Positions 8,050 to 14,663 of a DNA stretch of 18,029 bases are shown one piece after another. The stretch is taken from contig CAZHGD010000151.1 in assembly GCA_964531735.1 (NCBI GenBank), forward strand, positions 1 to 18,029, read 5' to 3'. This DNA is from CAZHGD01 sp964531735. Lineage in GTDB: Bacteria > Armatimonadota > UBA10988. Each line of letters opens with the position of its first letter. Position 1 is the first letter of the stretch. A model generated the notes under the pieces. The model saw only the letters and a program-made list of their open reading frames with translations. It was not told the DNA's origin and did not search any database. A program made the position numbers and the translations under genes.

Positions 8050-8595
8050 GTGAGCATCGCCACCGGACGCGGCGACACGGGCACGACGCAACTGCTGTTC
8101 GGGCCCCGGGTGTCGAAGGGCTCGCCGCGCGTGGAGTCCTACGGCACCATCGACGAGCTGGGCGCGTTCATCGGTCTGGCGCGCGCGTTCTGCGCCGAGG
8201 ATCCGTTGGCGCCGCGACTCGAGGCGCTGCAGCGCGCGCTGTTCGTGATCGGCGCCGAACTGGCCTCGCCGCCCGACCGCCGCGAGGGCCTGAGCCAGCG
8301 CATCGATGCCGCCCGGGTGACCGAGCTGCAGCACCAGGTCGACGAGCTGGAGGCCGTCCAGGGCATCCTGACCGACTGGGCGCTGCCCGGCGCCACGCCG
8401 GTCGGGTCCTATCTCGATGTGGCCCGTACCGTCTGCCGCCGCGCCGAGCGCCAGGTGGTGCGGCTGGTCGACGCGGGCGACGAGGACAACCTCGAACTGC
8501 TCCGCTGGCTGAACCGGCTGGGCGATCTGCTGTGGCTCTATGCCCGCTGGTACGAAGCGCGCGTGGGCGTGGACGCGGCGCTGCGGAGGAAGTGA
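8050..8595 (+). CDS. PduO-type cob(I)yrinic acid a,c-diamide / cob(I)alamin adenosyltransferase
   Basis: This 181-residue enzyme transfers the adenosyl group of ATP to cob(I)alamin, making coenzyme B12 in the cytoplasm. Family motifs occur in order: the ATP-binding N-terminal loop TGRGDTGTTQLL (5-16), VESYGTIDELGAFIG (28-42), LFVIGAELASP (64-74), LPGATPVGSYLDVARTVCRRAER (112-134) and WLNRLGDLLWLYAR (153-166). The usual second Gly of LPGG is Ala here. The GTG start at 8050 follows the sulfatase stop by one base and has GGAGG 6 nt upstream, inside the sulfatase end, so the two are translationally linked. The stop is one base before the lyase ATG. A corrinoid gene embedded between a sulfatase and a polysaccharide lyase is unusual. 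It may be an accident of operon packing or may supply a B12-dependent enzyme located elsewhere. Confidence 0.93.
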   Translation: MSIATGRGDTGTTQLLFGPRVSKGSPRVESYGTIDELGAFIGLARAFCAEDPLAPRLEALQRALFVIGAELASPPDRREGLSQRIDAARVTELQHQVDELEAVQGILTDWALPGATPVGSYLDVARTVCRRAERQVVRLVDAGDEDNLELLRWLNRLGDLLWLYARWYEARVGVDAALRRK

Positions 8596-8596
8596 C

Positions 8597-11500
8597 ATGT
8601 CGGTTCAGTGGGCGCTCGCGGCCGCTTTGGCGTTGGTCGGCCCAGCGCCGGCCCAGGCCAACCTGCTTCAGAATCCCGGCGCCGAACAACTCAACGCGGC
8701 CGGTCAGGCGCCACTGGCCTGGCGCGGCATCGACTTCCGCACCGGCGGCACCTTTGGGGTCGCCACCGACGGCGGGCAGTCGGGGCAGAACTACCTGGTG
8801 CTGCGCAGCGCCAACGAGCAGCAGCGTGCCTGCTGGAGCCAGCGCGTGCCCGTGCCCGAGGGCTGCCCGGCCGTGTCGTTCGGCGGGTGGTACCGCACCG
8901 TCGGCGTCGCCAAGGCCGAGACTCGCGGCGCCAGTGTGCGGATCCACTTCCATCGCGCCGCCGACCGGTTCGATGAGATCGGCCTGCGGCAGTGGTTCTA
9001 CGCGCCGGCTGAGCAGTGGACGCGCTTCCAGGGCGCCGTGCGGCTGCCGCCAGGCACGCGCTCGGTCGAGATCCAGGTCTTCTCCTGGCTGACGCCGGGC
9101 CAGACGCACTGGGATCAGCTCCAGCTCGCGCCGGTCGCCGCCGGCGAGGTGCCCGCCATGCCATTGCCCGACGACCTCCGCGTGGATCGCGAACCGCAGC
9201 TCGGCCGCAACCTGCCGTACCATCCGGCCGATGGCGACACGGTGACGCTCAACCCGCCGCCCTTGCGCTGGCTGCCGTCGGGCGGCGGGGTCACCTACCG
9301 GCTGGAGCTCGCTCGCGACGCCCAGTTCGCCGGCGCCGAGACCGTTCGGTTGACCGGCCTGACCTGGTGCGCCGAGATGCTCACACGCCCGTTGGCCACT
9401 GGTGTCTGGTACTGGCGCTACGGTGTCGACCGGCCCGGCGAGAACACCATCTGGAGTCGCGCCCGGCGGTTCACCGTGCCGGCTGGCGCCACGCCCTGGC
9501 CCTATCCGGGCCGTGACGCGCTGGCCGTGCCGGACAGCCATCCGCGGCTGTTCGTGACCGCGCGCGAACTGCCCGCGCTGCGCCGCCGGGCGCAGTCGGG
9601 TGATCTGGCGCCGACCGCCCGTAACCTCCTGGCGGCGGTCAAGCGCTTTGCCGGTGAGCCGCTGATTGCGGAGCCGGCGCGACTGGTCAAGGAGCCGCTG
9701 CAGCGCGGCGAGCAGTATGCCGGCATCATCCGCGACACGCGGCCACCGATGGACCGCATGGAGACCGCCGGCCTGGCCTACCTGCTGACCGGCGACGCGG
9801 CGGCCGGGCAGGAAGCCAAGCGGCGCCTGCTGCACTTCTTCGGCTGGGACCCTCAAGGGAGCAGCGGTGTGTTCCACAACGACGAGCCGGCGATGTGGAT
9901 CATGATGCGCGGTATGCGGGCCTACGACTGGACCTACGACCTGTTCACGCCAGACGAGCGGGCACGCGTCGAAGCGTCGATGAAGGTCCGGGCGACGGAG
10001 TTCTACCAGTTGCTCAGCCGCCGGCCGTACGAGAACAACCCGTACGAGAGCCACGCCGGGCGCATCATCGGCTTCCTGGGCGAAGCCGCCATCGAGTTTG
10101 CCCCGCAGTGGCCCGAGGCGCGGGTCTGGCTCGACTACATCACGCGCCTATACTGGGGCGTGTGGCCGGCCTGGGGCAAGGACGACGGCGGCTGGAACGA
10201 GGGGCCGGGCTACTGGGCCGCCTACATGACCTTCGCGTTGCACTACGTCGTGGCGTTGCGCCAGGCCACCGGCGTCGACCTGGCGAAGCGGCCGTTCTTC
10301 GCCAATACGCCGTACTACCGCCTCTACCTGACGCCGCCGTACTCCAGCATGTCGCCCTTCGGCGACGGCTACCAGGCCGGTCCGTCGCGCGTGGCCGAGC
10401 TGATGTCCTGGTTCAGCTCGCTGAACCAGGACCCGCGGCTGCGCTGGTACTGCGACTCGCTCGGGTTCACCGCCGGGTCCGACGTGCTCAGCGTGGTGCT
10501 GAAGGACGACTCGCTGCTGGGCCGGGCACCGGTCGACCTGCCGCAGGGCCGGCTGTTCGACGGCACCGGGCTGGCGGTGCTGCACACCGACCTGGCCGAC
10601 GGCAGCCGGGACGTCATGTTCGCCATGCGCTCTACCCCGTACGGCGCGGTGTCGCATGGTCACAACGACCAGAACTGCTTCGTCATCGAGGCGGCCGGCG
10701 AACCGCTGGCGATTGCGACCGGCTACTACCCGTGGTACGGCTCGCGCCACCACGACCTGTGGACGCGGCAGACCAAGGCCCGCAACGGCATCACCATCGA
10801 CGGCGGCCAGGGCCAGGACCGTGGCTGGGCGGCCCGCGGCGCGATCACCGCGTTCGTCAACGGCGAGGCGTTCGACTACGTGGAGGGTGACGCCACGCCG
10901 GCCTACGGCGGCCGGTTGACCAAGGCGATCCGGCAGGTGGTCCACGTGCGTCCGGGCATCTTCGTGATCCGCGACCGGCTGGTCTCCGCTGAGCCGCGGC
11001 GGTTCGAGTTCCGCCTGCACAGCCTCGACCAGATGGCCATCGACCAGGCTGCGCGCACGGTGGTCAACCGCCGGCCCAAAGCGCAACTGACCACGCGCTT
11101 CCTGCTGCCTGAGAAGGTCGCCCTGACGCAGGACGACCGCTACGACCCGCCGGTGGAGAACGCCGACCGCGTGAAGCCGCAGCCGAGTTGGCACCTGACG
11201 GCCGCGACCGACCCGGTGCCTGAGACCGAGTTCCTGACCGTGCTGGTGGCGAAGCCGACGGGCGACGCGGCCGATCCGCCGGTGTCGCTGCTGCGCGGCG
11301 AAGGCGCAGTGGGCGTGCGGCTCGGCAGCGGGGCCGACGCCACGATCGTGGCGTTCCGGACCGGCGAGGGCAGCGGCCCGCTGCGGCTGGCCGACCTGAG
11401 CGGCGATGGCCGGGTGATGGCCGTGCGGCCCGACGGTGCGCTGCTGGTGGGCGGCACGCAGGTCGGCCAAGGCGACCGGGTACGGTTACGCACGGAGCGG

Positions 11501-12424
11501 GCCACGACGGTGGCGGTGGCGCCCGAGCGGATCGACACCGACGGGCCGGGCGGACCGGTCGAGGTGGTCTTCGCCACGCCGCCGCAGGCGTTTGGGCGTG
11601 GCCAGCAAGCCGTGGCCGCCCAGCCTGTGCCGGGCGCATCGGCCTGGCGGTTGTCCACGGTCAGTGGGCGCGACCGCATCGTGGTGTGGCGACGTCCGCC
11701 GGTGGCCGGCGGGCCGGTGACCGTGGCCGTGCGGGCCGGCGATCGCGCCGGCGTGCTGACCGGCGTGCGGTTCGGTGCCGGCCACACCGCGGTGGGCGGG
11801 CGCGTCGACGCAGCGCCCGGCGCCTGGGCGCTGACGCCGCCCGCCGGCTACCGCTTGTTGGCGCCCGAGGCCGATGAGGCCGGGCGGCTGTGGTTGCTCA
11901 ACGGTGCGCGGCTCGACCTGCGCGGACAAGGCGACCTGCCGGCGGCGCTAAGCTTGCGCCCGGTGCTGCCCGCGGTGGAGTTGGCCGGCCGGTCGGTCAA
12001 GTCGCTGCCGGCGGGCCAGGCGGTCGAAGCCGAGCAGGGCTACAGCGAGGTGGGCGGCCGGATCGAGGTGAGCCGTGGCGGGCACGCCGGGGCCTCGGCC
12101 GGCGCCAATCTGTGGGCGTGGAACGCGCCGGGGCATCGCCTGAGCTGGACCGTGGAGGTGCCGCGGGCCGGGCGCTACACGCTCTGGCTCGTGGGCGCCA
12201 GCGAGACCGGGCTGCTGCTCACCGCCAAGGTGGGTGACTCGACCGAGCAGGCGGTGTTCTGCCGACCGACCGGCGGTTGGGCGCGCAACGAGCCGAACCA
12301 GTGGCAAGCCTTCGAGCTGCCGGCGCGGCTGGACCTGCCGGCCGGCCGGCAGACGCTGACGCTGACCAACCGCAGCGGCCTCGGGCTCAACCTCGACCGG
12401 CTGGTGTTGGTAGCGCAGCCGTGA
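8597..12424 (+). CDS. Secreted heparinase II/III-like polysaccharide lyase with DUF4962-like and carbohydrate-binding-like regions
   Basis: This 1275-residue protein begins with a signal-peptide-like segment ending in APAQA (about residue 21), although its n-region lacks positive charge. A jelly-roll-like carbohydrate-binding segment (about 22-185) follows, then a DUF4962-like module (NPPPLRW near 218, GVWYWRYGVD near 275). HPRLFVTARELPALRRRA (from about 314) opens the helical toroid, which contains NNPYESHAGR (about 480-490) and GGWNEGPGYW (about 530-540). The beta-sandwich heparinase II C-domain shows SHGHNDQNCFVIEAAGEPLAI (from about 685), a GYYPWYGSRHHD segment, and TKARNGITIDGGQGQ. A CBM6/35-like module ends the protein (about 1140-1275). 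By family it should cleave uronate-containing polysaccharide by beta-elimination; whether the substrate is heparin-like, chondroitin-like or alginate-like is unknown. GGAGGA lies 6 nt before the ATG at 8597. It is third in the operon and overlaps lnt by 4 nt. Confidence 0.88.
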   Translation: MSVQWALAAALALVGPAPAQANLLQNPGAEQLNAAGQAPLAWRGIDFRTGGTFGVATDGGQSGQNYLVLRSANEQQRACWSQRVPVPEGCPAVSFGGWYRTVGVAKAETRGASVRIHFHRAADRFDEIGLRQWFYAPAEQWTRFQGAVRLPPGTRSVEIQVFSWLTPGQTHWDQLQLAPVAAGEVPAMPLPDDLRVDREPQLGRNLPYHPADGDTVTLNPPPLRWLPSGGGVTYRLELARDAQFAGAETVRLTGLTWCAEMLTRPLATGVWYWRYGVDRPGENTIWSRARRFTVPAGATPWPYPGRDALAVPDSHPRLFVTARELPALRRRAQSGDLAPTARNLLAAVKRFAGEPLIAEPARLVKEPLQRGEQYAGIIRDTRPPMDRMETAGLAYLLTGDAAAGQEAKRRLLHFFGWDPQGSSGVFHNDEPAMWIMMRGMRAYDWTYDLFTPDERARVEASMKVRATEFYQLLSRRPYENNPYESHAGRIIGFLGEAAIEFAPQWPEARVWLDYITRLYWGVWPAWGKDDGGWNEGPGYWAAYMTFALHYVVALRQATGVDLAKRPFFANTPYYRLYLTPPYSSMSPFGDGYQAGPSRVAELMSWFSSLNQDPRLRWYCDSLGFTAGSDVLSVVLKDDSLLGRAPVDLPQGRLFDGTGLAVLHTDLADGSRDVMFAMRSTPYGAVSHGHNDQNCFVIEAAGEPLAIATGYYPWYGSRHHDLWTRQTKARNGITIDGGQGQDRGWAARGAITAFVNGEAFDYVEGDATPAYGGRLTKAIRQVVHVRPGIFVIRDRLVSAEPRRFEFRLHSLDQMAIDQAARTVVNRRPKAQLTTRFLLPEKVALTQDDRYDPPVENADRVKPQPSWHLTAATDPVPETEFLTVLVAKPTGDAADPPVSLLRGEGAVGVRLGSGADATIVAFRTGEGSGPLRLADLSGDGRVMAVRPDGALLVGGTQVGQGDRVRLRTERATTVAVAPERIDTDGPGGPVEVVFATPPQAFGRGQQAVAAQPVPGASAWRLSTVSGRDRIVVWRRPPVAGGPVTVAVRAGDRAGVLTGVRFGAGHTAVGGRVDAAPGAWALTPPAGYRLLAPEADEAGRLWLLNGARLDLRGQGDLPAALSLRPVLPAVELAGRSVKSLPAGQAVEAEQGYSEVGGRIEVSRGGHAGASAGANLWAWNAPGHRLSWTVEVPRAGRYTLWLVGASETGLLLTAKVGDSTEQAVFCRPTGGWARNEPNQWQAFELPARLDLPAGRQTLTLTNRSGLGLNLDRLVLVAQP

Positions 12425-13974
12425 GTATGGTGCCATCCCCATCGCGGGCGGGTCTGTGCGAGGTCCGCTGGCTGGTCGCCTCGGCGATCTGGTTCCGGCT
12501 GGCGCAGCAGCCCTACGCCTGGCTGCCCCCGACGGCCGAAGCGGCGCTGCCGGCCGTGCTGATCTGCTTTGCGCCGGCGCCGTTCCTGGCCGCCTTTGCC
12601 CGGGGCGGCGGCGTGCGCCAGGCGGCGCTGCTGGCGCTGCTCTGGTCGGGTCTGGGCGTCGCCTGGCTGGTGCACTGCGACCCCGTCTTCGGCGTCTTCG
12701 CCTGGGCCGGCACGGTCGGCTTCGCGGTGCTGCTGTCGCTGCCCATGGGTTGGACCATGGCACGTCTGCGCGAGCGGCACGGACCGGACGCGATGCTCTG
12801 GCTGGCGCCGTTCATGTTCGTGGCCTGGGAGCTGCTGCGCACCTGGGGCCCGTTCGGCACTTCGTGGCTGGCCCTGGCCCATTCGTGGTGGAAAGCGACG
12901 GCGCTGATCCAGATTGCCGAGCTGACCGGGCCGGCGGGCTGCACCTTCGCCATCGCGACCGTGGCGGCCGGCCTGGCGCGGTGGTGGCTCGGCTGGCCGC
13001 GACCGGAACGGCAACTCGGGCTCGGCGTGGCGTTGGTGGCGGCGCTGGCGCTGTTCGGCGTCTGGCGTCTGCCGCAGTTCACCGCCGAGACCGGCCGGGC
13101 GGTGTCGGTGGCCACGGTGCAGGCCAACGTGCCCACCGCGGCCAAGCGCGACGGGCAGACGCGCGAGCTGTTCGACGCGCACCTGGCGCTGACGCTGCGG
13201 GCGCCGCGCGGCACCGAGCTGATCGTCTGGCCCGAAACCTCCGTGCCGGACCGCATGATGGCCATGCCCGATCTGCGGCTGGGCGTCGAAGCGGCGGCCC
13301 GCGCCACGGGCTCGACGCTGCTGATCGGCGCCATCGACACCATTCCGCCGGTCAGCCTGTTCTCGAACAAGCTGACCAACTCGGCGGTGGTGGTCGGGCC
13401 GGACGGACGCCACTGGGACACCTACAGCAAGGTCCGGCTGGTCATTCTCGGCGAGTACCTGCCGGGCCGGCGATGGTGGCCGGTCAGCGTGCTGGCGCGC
13501 TACACGCCGCAGTTCCACCCCGGACCGCGGTTCCGCGCCGTCGATACGCCGGTCGGCCGGCTGGGTGTGCCGATCTGCTACGAGAGCGCGTTTGGCGGCG
13601 ACACGGCGGCCATGGTGCGCGACGGCGCCGAGGCGCTGGTGGCCATCACCAACGACGACCAGCTCACCAACACGGGCGCGCGCCAGTTGATGCAGCTCTC
13701 GGTCTTCCGCTGCGTCGAAACGCGCCGCTGGCTGGCGCGAGCGGCCAACAGCGGCATCTCGTGCATGGTGAGTCCGACCGGCGAGCTGGTGGCGGCCAGC
13801 CGCTGGCAGCAGCGCTGCGTGCAGACCGGTCAGATCCGCCTGCGCCAGGGCCAGACCGTCCGCACCCGCTGCGGCGAGTGGTTCGGCTGGCTGTGCATGG
13901 TGGTCGTGTTGGCTGCTCTGGCCTGGTCACCCACGCGGCTCAGGGCCGCGGGCGCCACGCCGCCAGCCCGGTGA
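12421..13974 (+). CDS. lnt: Apolipoprotein N-acyltransferase
   Basis: Lnt transfers an acyl chain from a phospholipid to the N-terminal cysteine of lipoproteins in the inner membrane. The N-terminal half has several hydrophobic helices (about residues 20-220). The C-terminal half is a nitrilase-type domain with the expected Glu-Lys-Cys triad: E272 in LIVWPETSVP, K337 in YSKVRLVILGEYLPGR and C386 in GVPICYESAF. These match E. coli E267, K335 and C387 closely, and 517 residues matches the usual length. A final hydrophobic helix lies near 490-510. The usual NDAWFG after the catalytic Cys reads NDDQLT here. The GTG at 12421 overlaps the lyase stop (GTGA), suggesting translational coupling; an ATG at 12427 in the same frame is an alternative. 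The gene overlaps the convergent radical SAM gene by 35 bp, leaving no room for a separate terminator. Confidence 0.93.
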   Translation: MSMVPSPSRAGLCEVRWLVASAIWFRLAQQPYAWLPPTAEAALPAVLICFAPAPFLAAFARGGGVRQAALLALLWSGLGVAWLVHCDPVFGVFAWAGTVGFAVLLSLPMGWTMARLRERHGPDAMLWLAPFMFVAWELLRTWGPFGTSWLALAHSWWKATALIQIAELTGPAGCTFAIATVAAGLARWWLGWPRPERQLGLGVALVAALALFGVWRLPQFTAETGRAVSVATVQANVPTAAKRDGQTRELFDAHLALTLRAPRGTELIVWPETSVPDRMMAMPDLRLGVEAAARATGSTLLIGAIDTIPPVSLFSNKLTNSAVVVGPDGRHWDTYSKVRLVILGEYLPGRRWWPVSVLARYTPQFHPGPRFRAVDTPVGRLGVPICYESAFGGDTAAMVRDGAEALVAITNDDQLTNTGARQLMQLSVFRCVETRRWLARAANSGISCMVSPTGELVAASRWQQRCVQTGQIRLRQGQTVRTRCGEWFGWLCMVVVLAALAWSPTRLRAAGATPPAR

Positions 13975-14572
13975 CCACGGTGCTGCCGTCCGGGGTGATG
14001 ATCACCTCGCTGGTCGGCAAGTCGGCGAAGTCCGCCGGTCGGTAGCGGTCGGTCAGCAGGTGCAGTTGCTGGTTCGACGATCCGAGCAAGCCCTGCGGCG
14101 GGCCGAGCGAGGCCACGTAAGGCCCGGCGATCACCGCATCGACCAAGGGCCAGAGCGCGTCGGTGCCCGGCAGCGCCGCGGCGGCGCTCAGGGTGTAGCC
14201 GGTGAAGAGCACGACGGAGAGCACCGAGGCGATCCGTCCGGACTCCCCCTCTCCGCGGGCGGAGAGGGGGCTGGGGCGTGAGGTGGTCCGCCGCCCCGCC
14301 CGCACCAGCCTGAGCAACTCCACCACCGCCGGCAACTGCTGCAGTGGCTCGCCGCCACTCAGTGTGAGGCCGTCGAGGTCGGACAGCCCGCCGATCCGCT
14401 CCGCCAACTCCTCGACCAGGACCGCCTCACCGCCCGCCGGGTCGTGCGTGCCGGGGTTGAAGCACGCGGGGCAGCCGAGGGTGCAGCCTTGGACCCAGAC
14501 CACGGCGCGCACGCCGGGGCCGTTGGCGCGGCTGCGCGGCAGGAAGGCGTGCAGGCGGAGGGTGGTGGCCAT
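13940..14572 (-). CDS. NrdG-like radical SAM / 4Fe-4S single-cluster activating protein
   Basis: This 210-residue protein resembles the activating protein of anaerobic ribonucleotide reductase (NrdG) and related small radical SAM enzymes. GPGVRAVVWVQGC (18-30) leads into the cluster motif C30-x3-C34-x2-C37 (CTLGCPAC) followed by FNPGTHD. LTLSGGEPLQQ (69-79) is the SAM-binding GGEP motif, and DAVIAGPYVASLG with GSSNQQLHLL (145-173) is typical of NrdG relatives. Between LLRLVRAG and LSVVLFTGYT, about 24 residues (94-117) interrupt an otherwise compact fold and are encoded by a palindromic repeat. I used the ATG at 14572; the frame extends to 14806, but that stretch overlaps the divergent decarboxylase and looks non-coding. 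No glycyl-radical partner such as NrdD is in the window. The lack of a SPASM domain and the short length argue against a sulfatase maturase. Confidence 0.82.
   Translation of the reverse strand: MATTLRLHAFLPRSRANGPGVRAVVWVQGCTLGCPACFNPGTHDPAGGEAVLVEELAERIGGLSDLDGLTLSGGEPLQQLPAVVELLRLVRAGRRTTSRPSPLSARGEGESGRIASVLSVVLFTGYTLSAAAALPGTDALWPLVDAVIAGPYVASLGPPQGLLGSSNQQLHLLTDRYRPADFADLPTSEVIITPDGSTVVTGLAAWRPRP
14245..14270. repeat. 26-bp palindrome (12-nt arms, 2-nt centre) inside the radical SAM gene
   Basis: CCCCCTCTCCGC, GG, then GCGGAGAGGGGG gives two perfect 12-nt arms and would form a very stable hairpin on either strand. It is translated in-frame on the minus strand as part of SPLSARGEGES (radical SAM residues 101-111). 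Its form resembles the C/T-rich palindromic repeats that are scattered through many GC-rich genomes. Only one copy is visible in this window. Confidence 0.75.
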
Positions 14573-14663
14573 AGCGTGGCGGTTCCGCGCCAACCGGCCG
14601 GCTCCTGCGGCAGGAAGCCGGCGGCTGGTTGGCCAAATGGCCCAACCTCGGCGGGAGCAGTTC
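14573..14663. promoter_or_regulatory. Divergent intergenic region with two imperfect hairpins
   Basis: These 91 bp lie between the divergent starts of the radical SAM gene and the 2-keto acid decarboxylase. Two imperfect inverted repeats fill much of it. GCCGGCTCCTGC (14597-14608) pairs with GCAGGAAGCCGGC (14610-14622) with one bulged base. GGTTGGCC (14627-14634) pairs with GGCCCAACC (14639-14647) across AAAT, again with one bulge. They could be operator sites or leader hairpins. No clear -35/-10 pair was found. GGGAG at 14653-14657 is the decarboxylase ribosome binding site. Confidence 0.45.

Noticed and set aside
8168..10054. Long minus-strand open frame of 628 codons opposite the adenosyltransferase and lyase genes
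   Set aside because: It is rich in Arg, Gly, His, Gln and Val with no domain motif, and lies opposite two well-supported genes. Long antisense frames are expected at this GC content.
13940..14572. Radical SAM gene as the sulfatase-maturing enzyme (anSME)
   Set aside because: anSME proteins are about 370-400 residues with extra C-terminal cysteine clusters. This protein is 210 residues with NrdG-like motifs and a single cluster motif.
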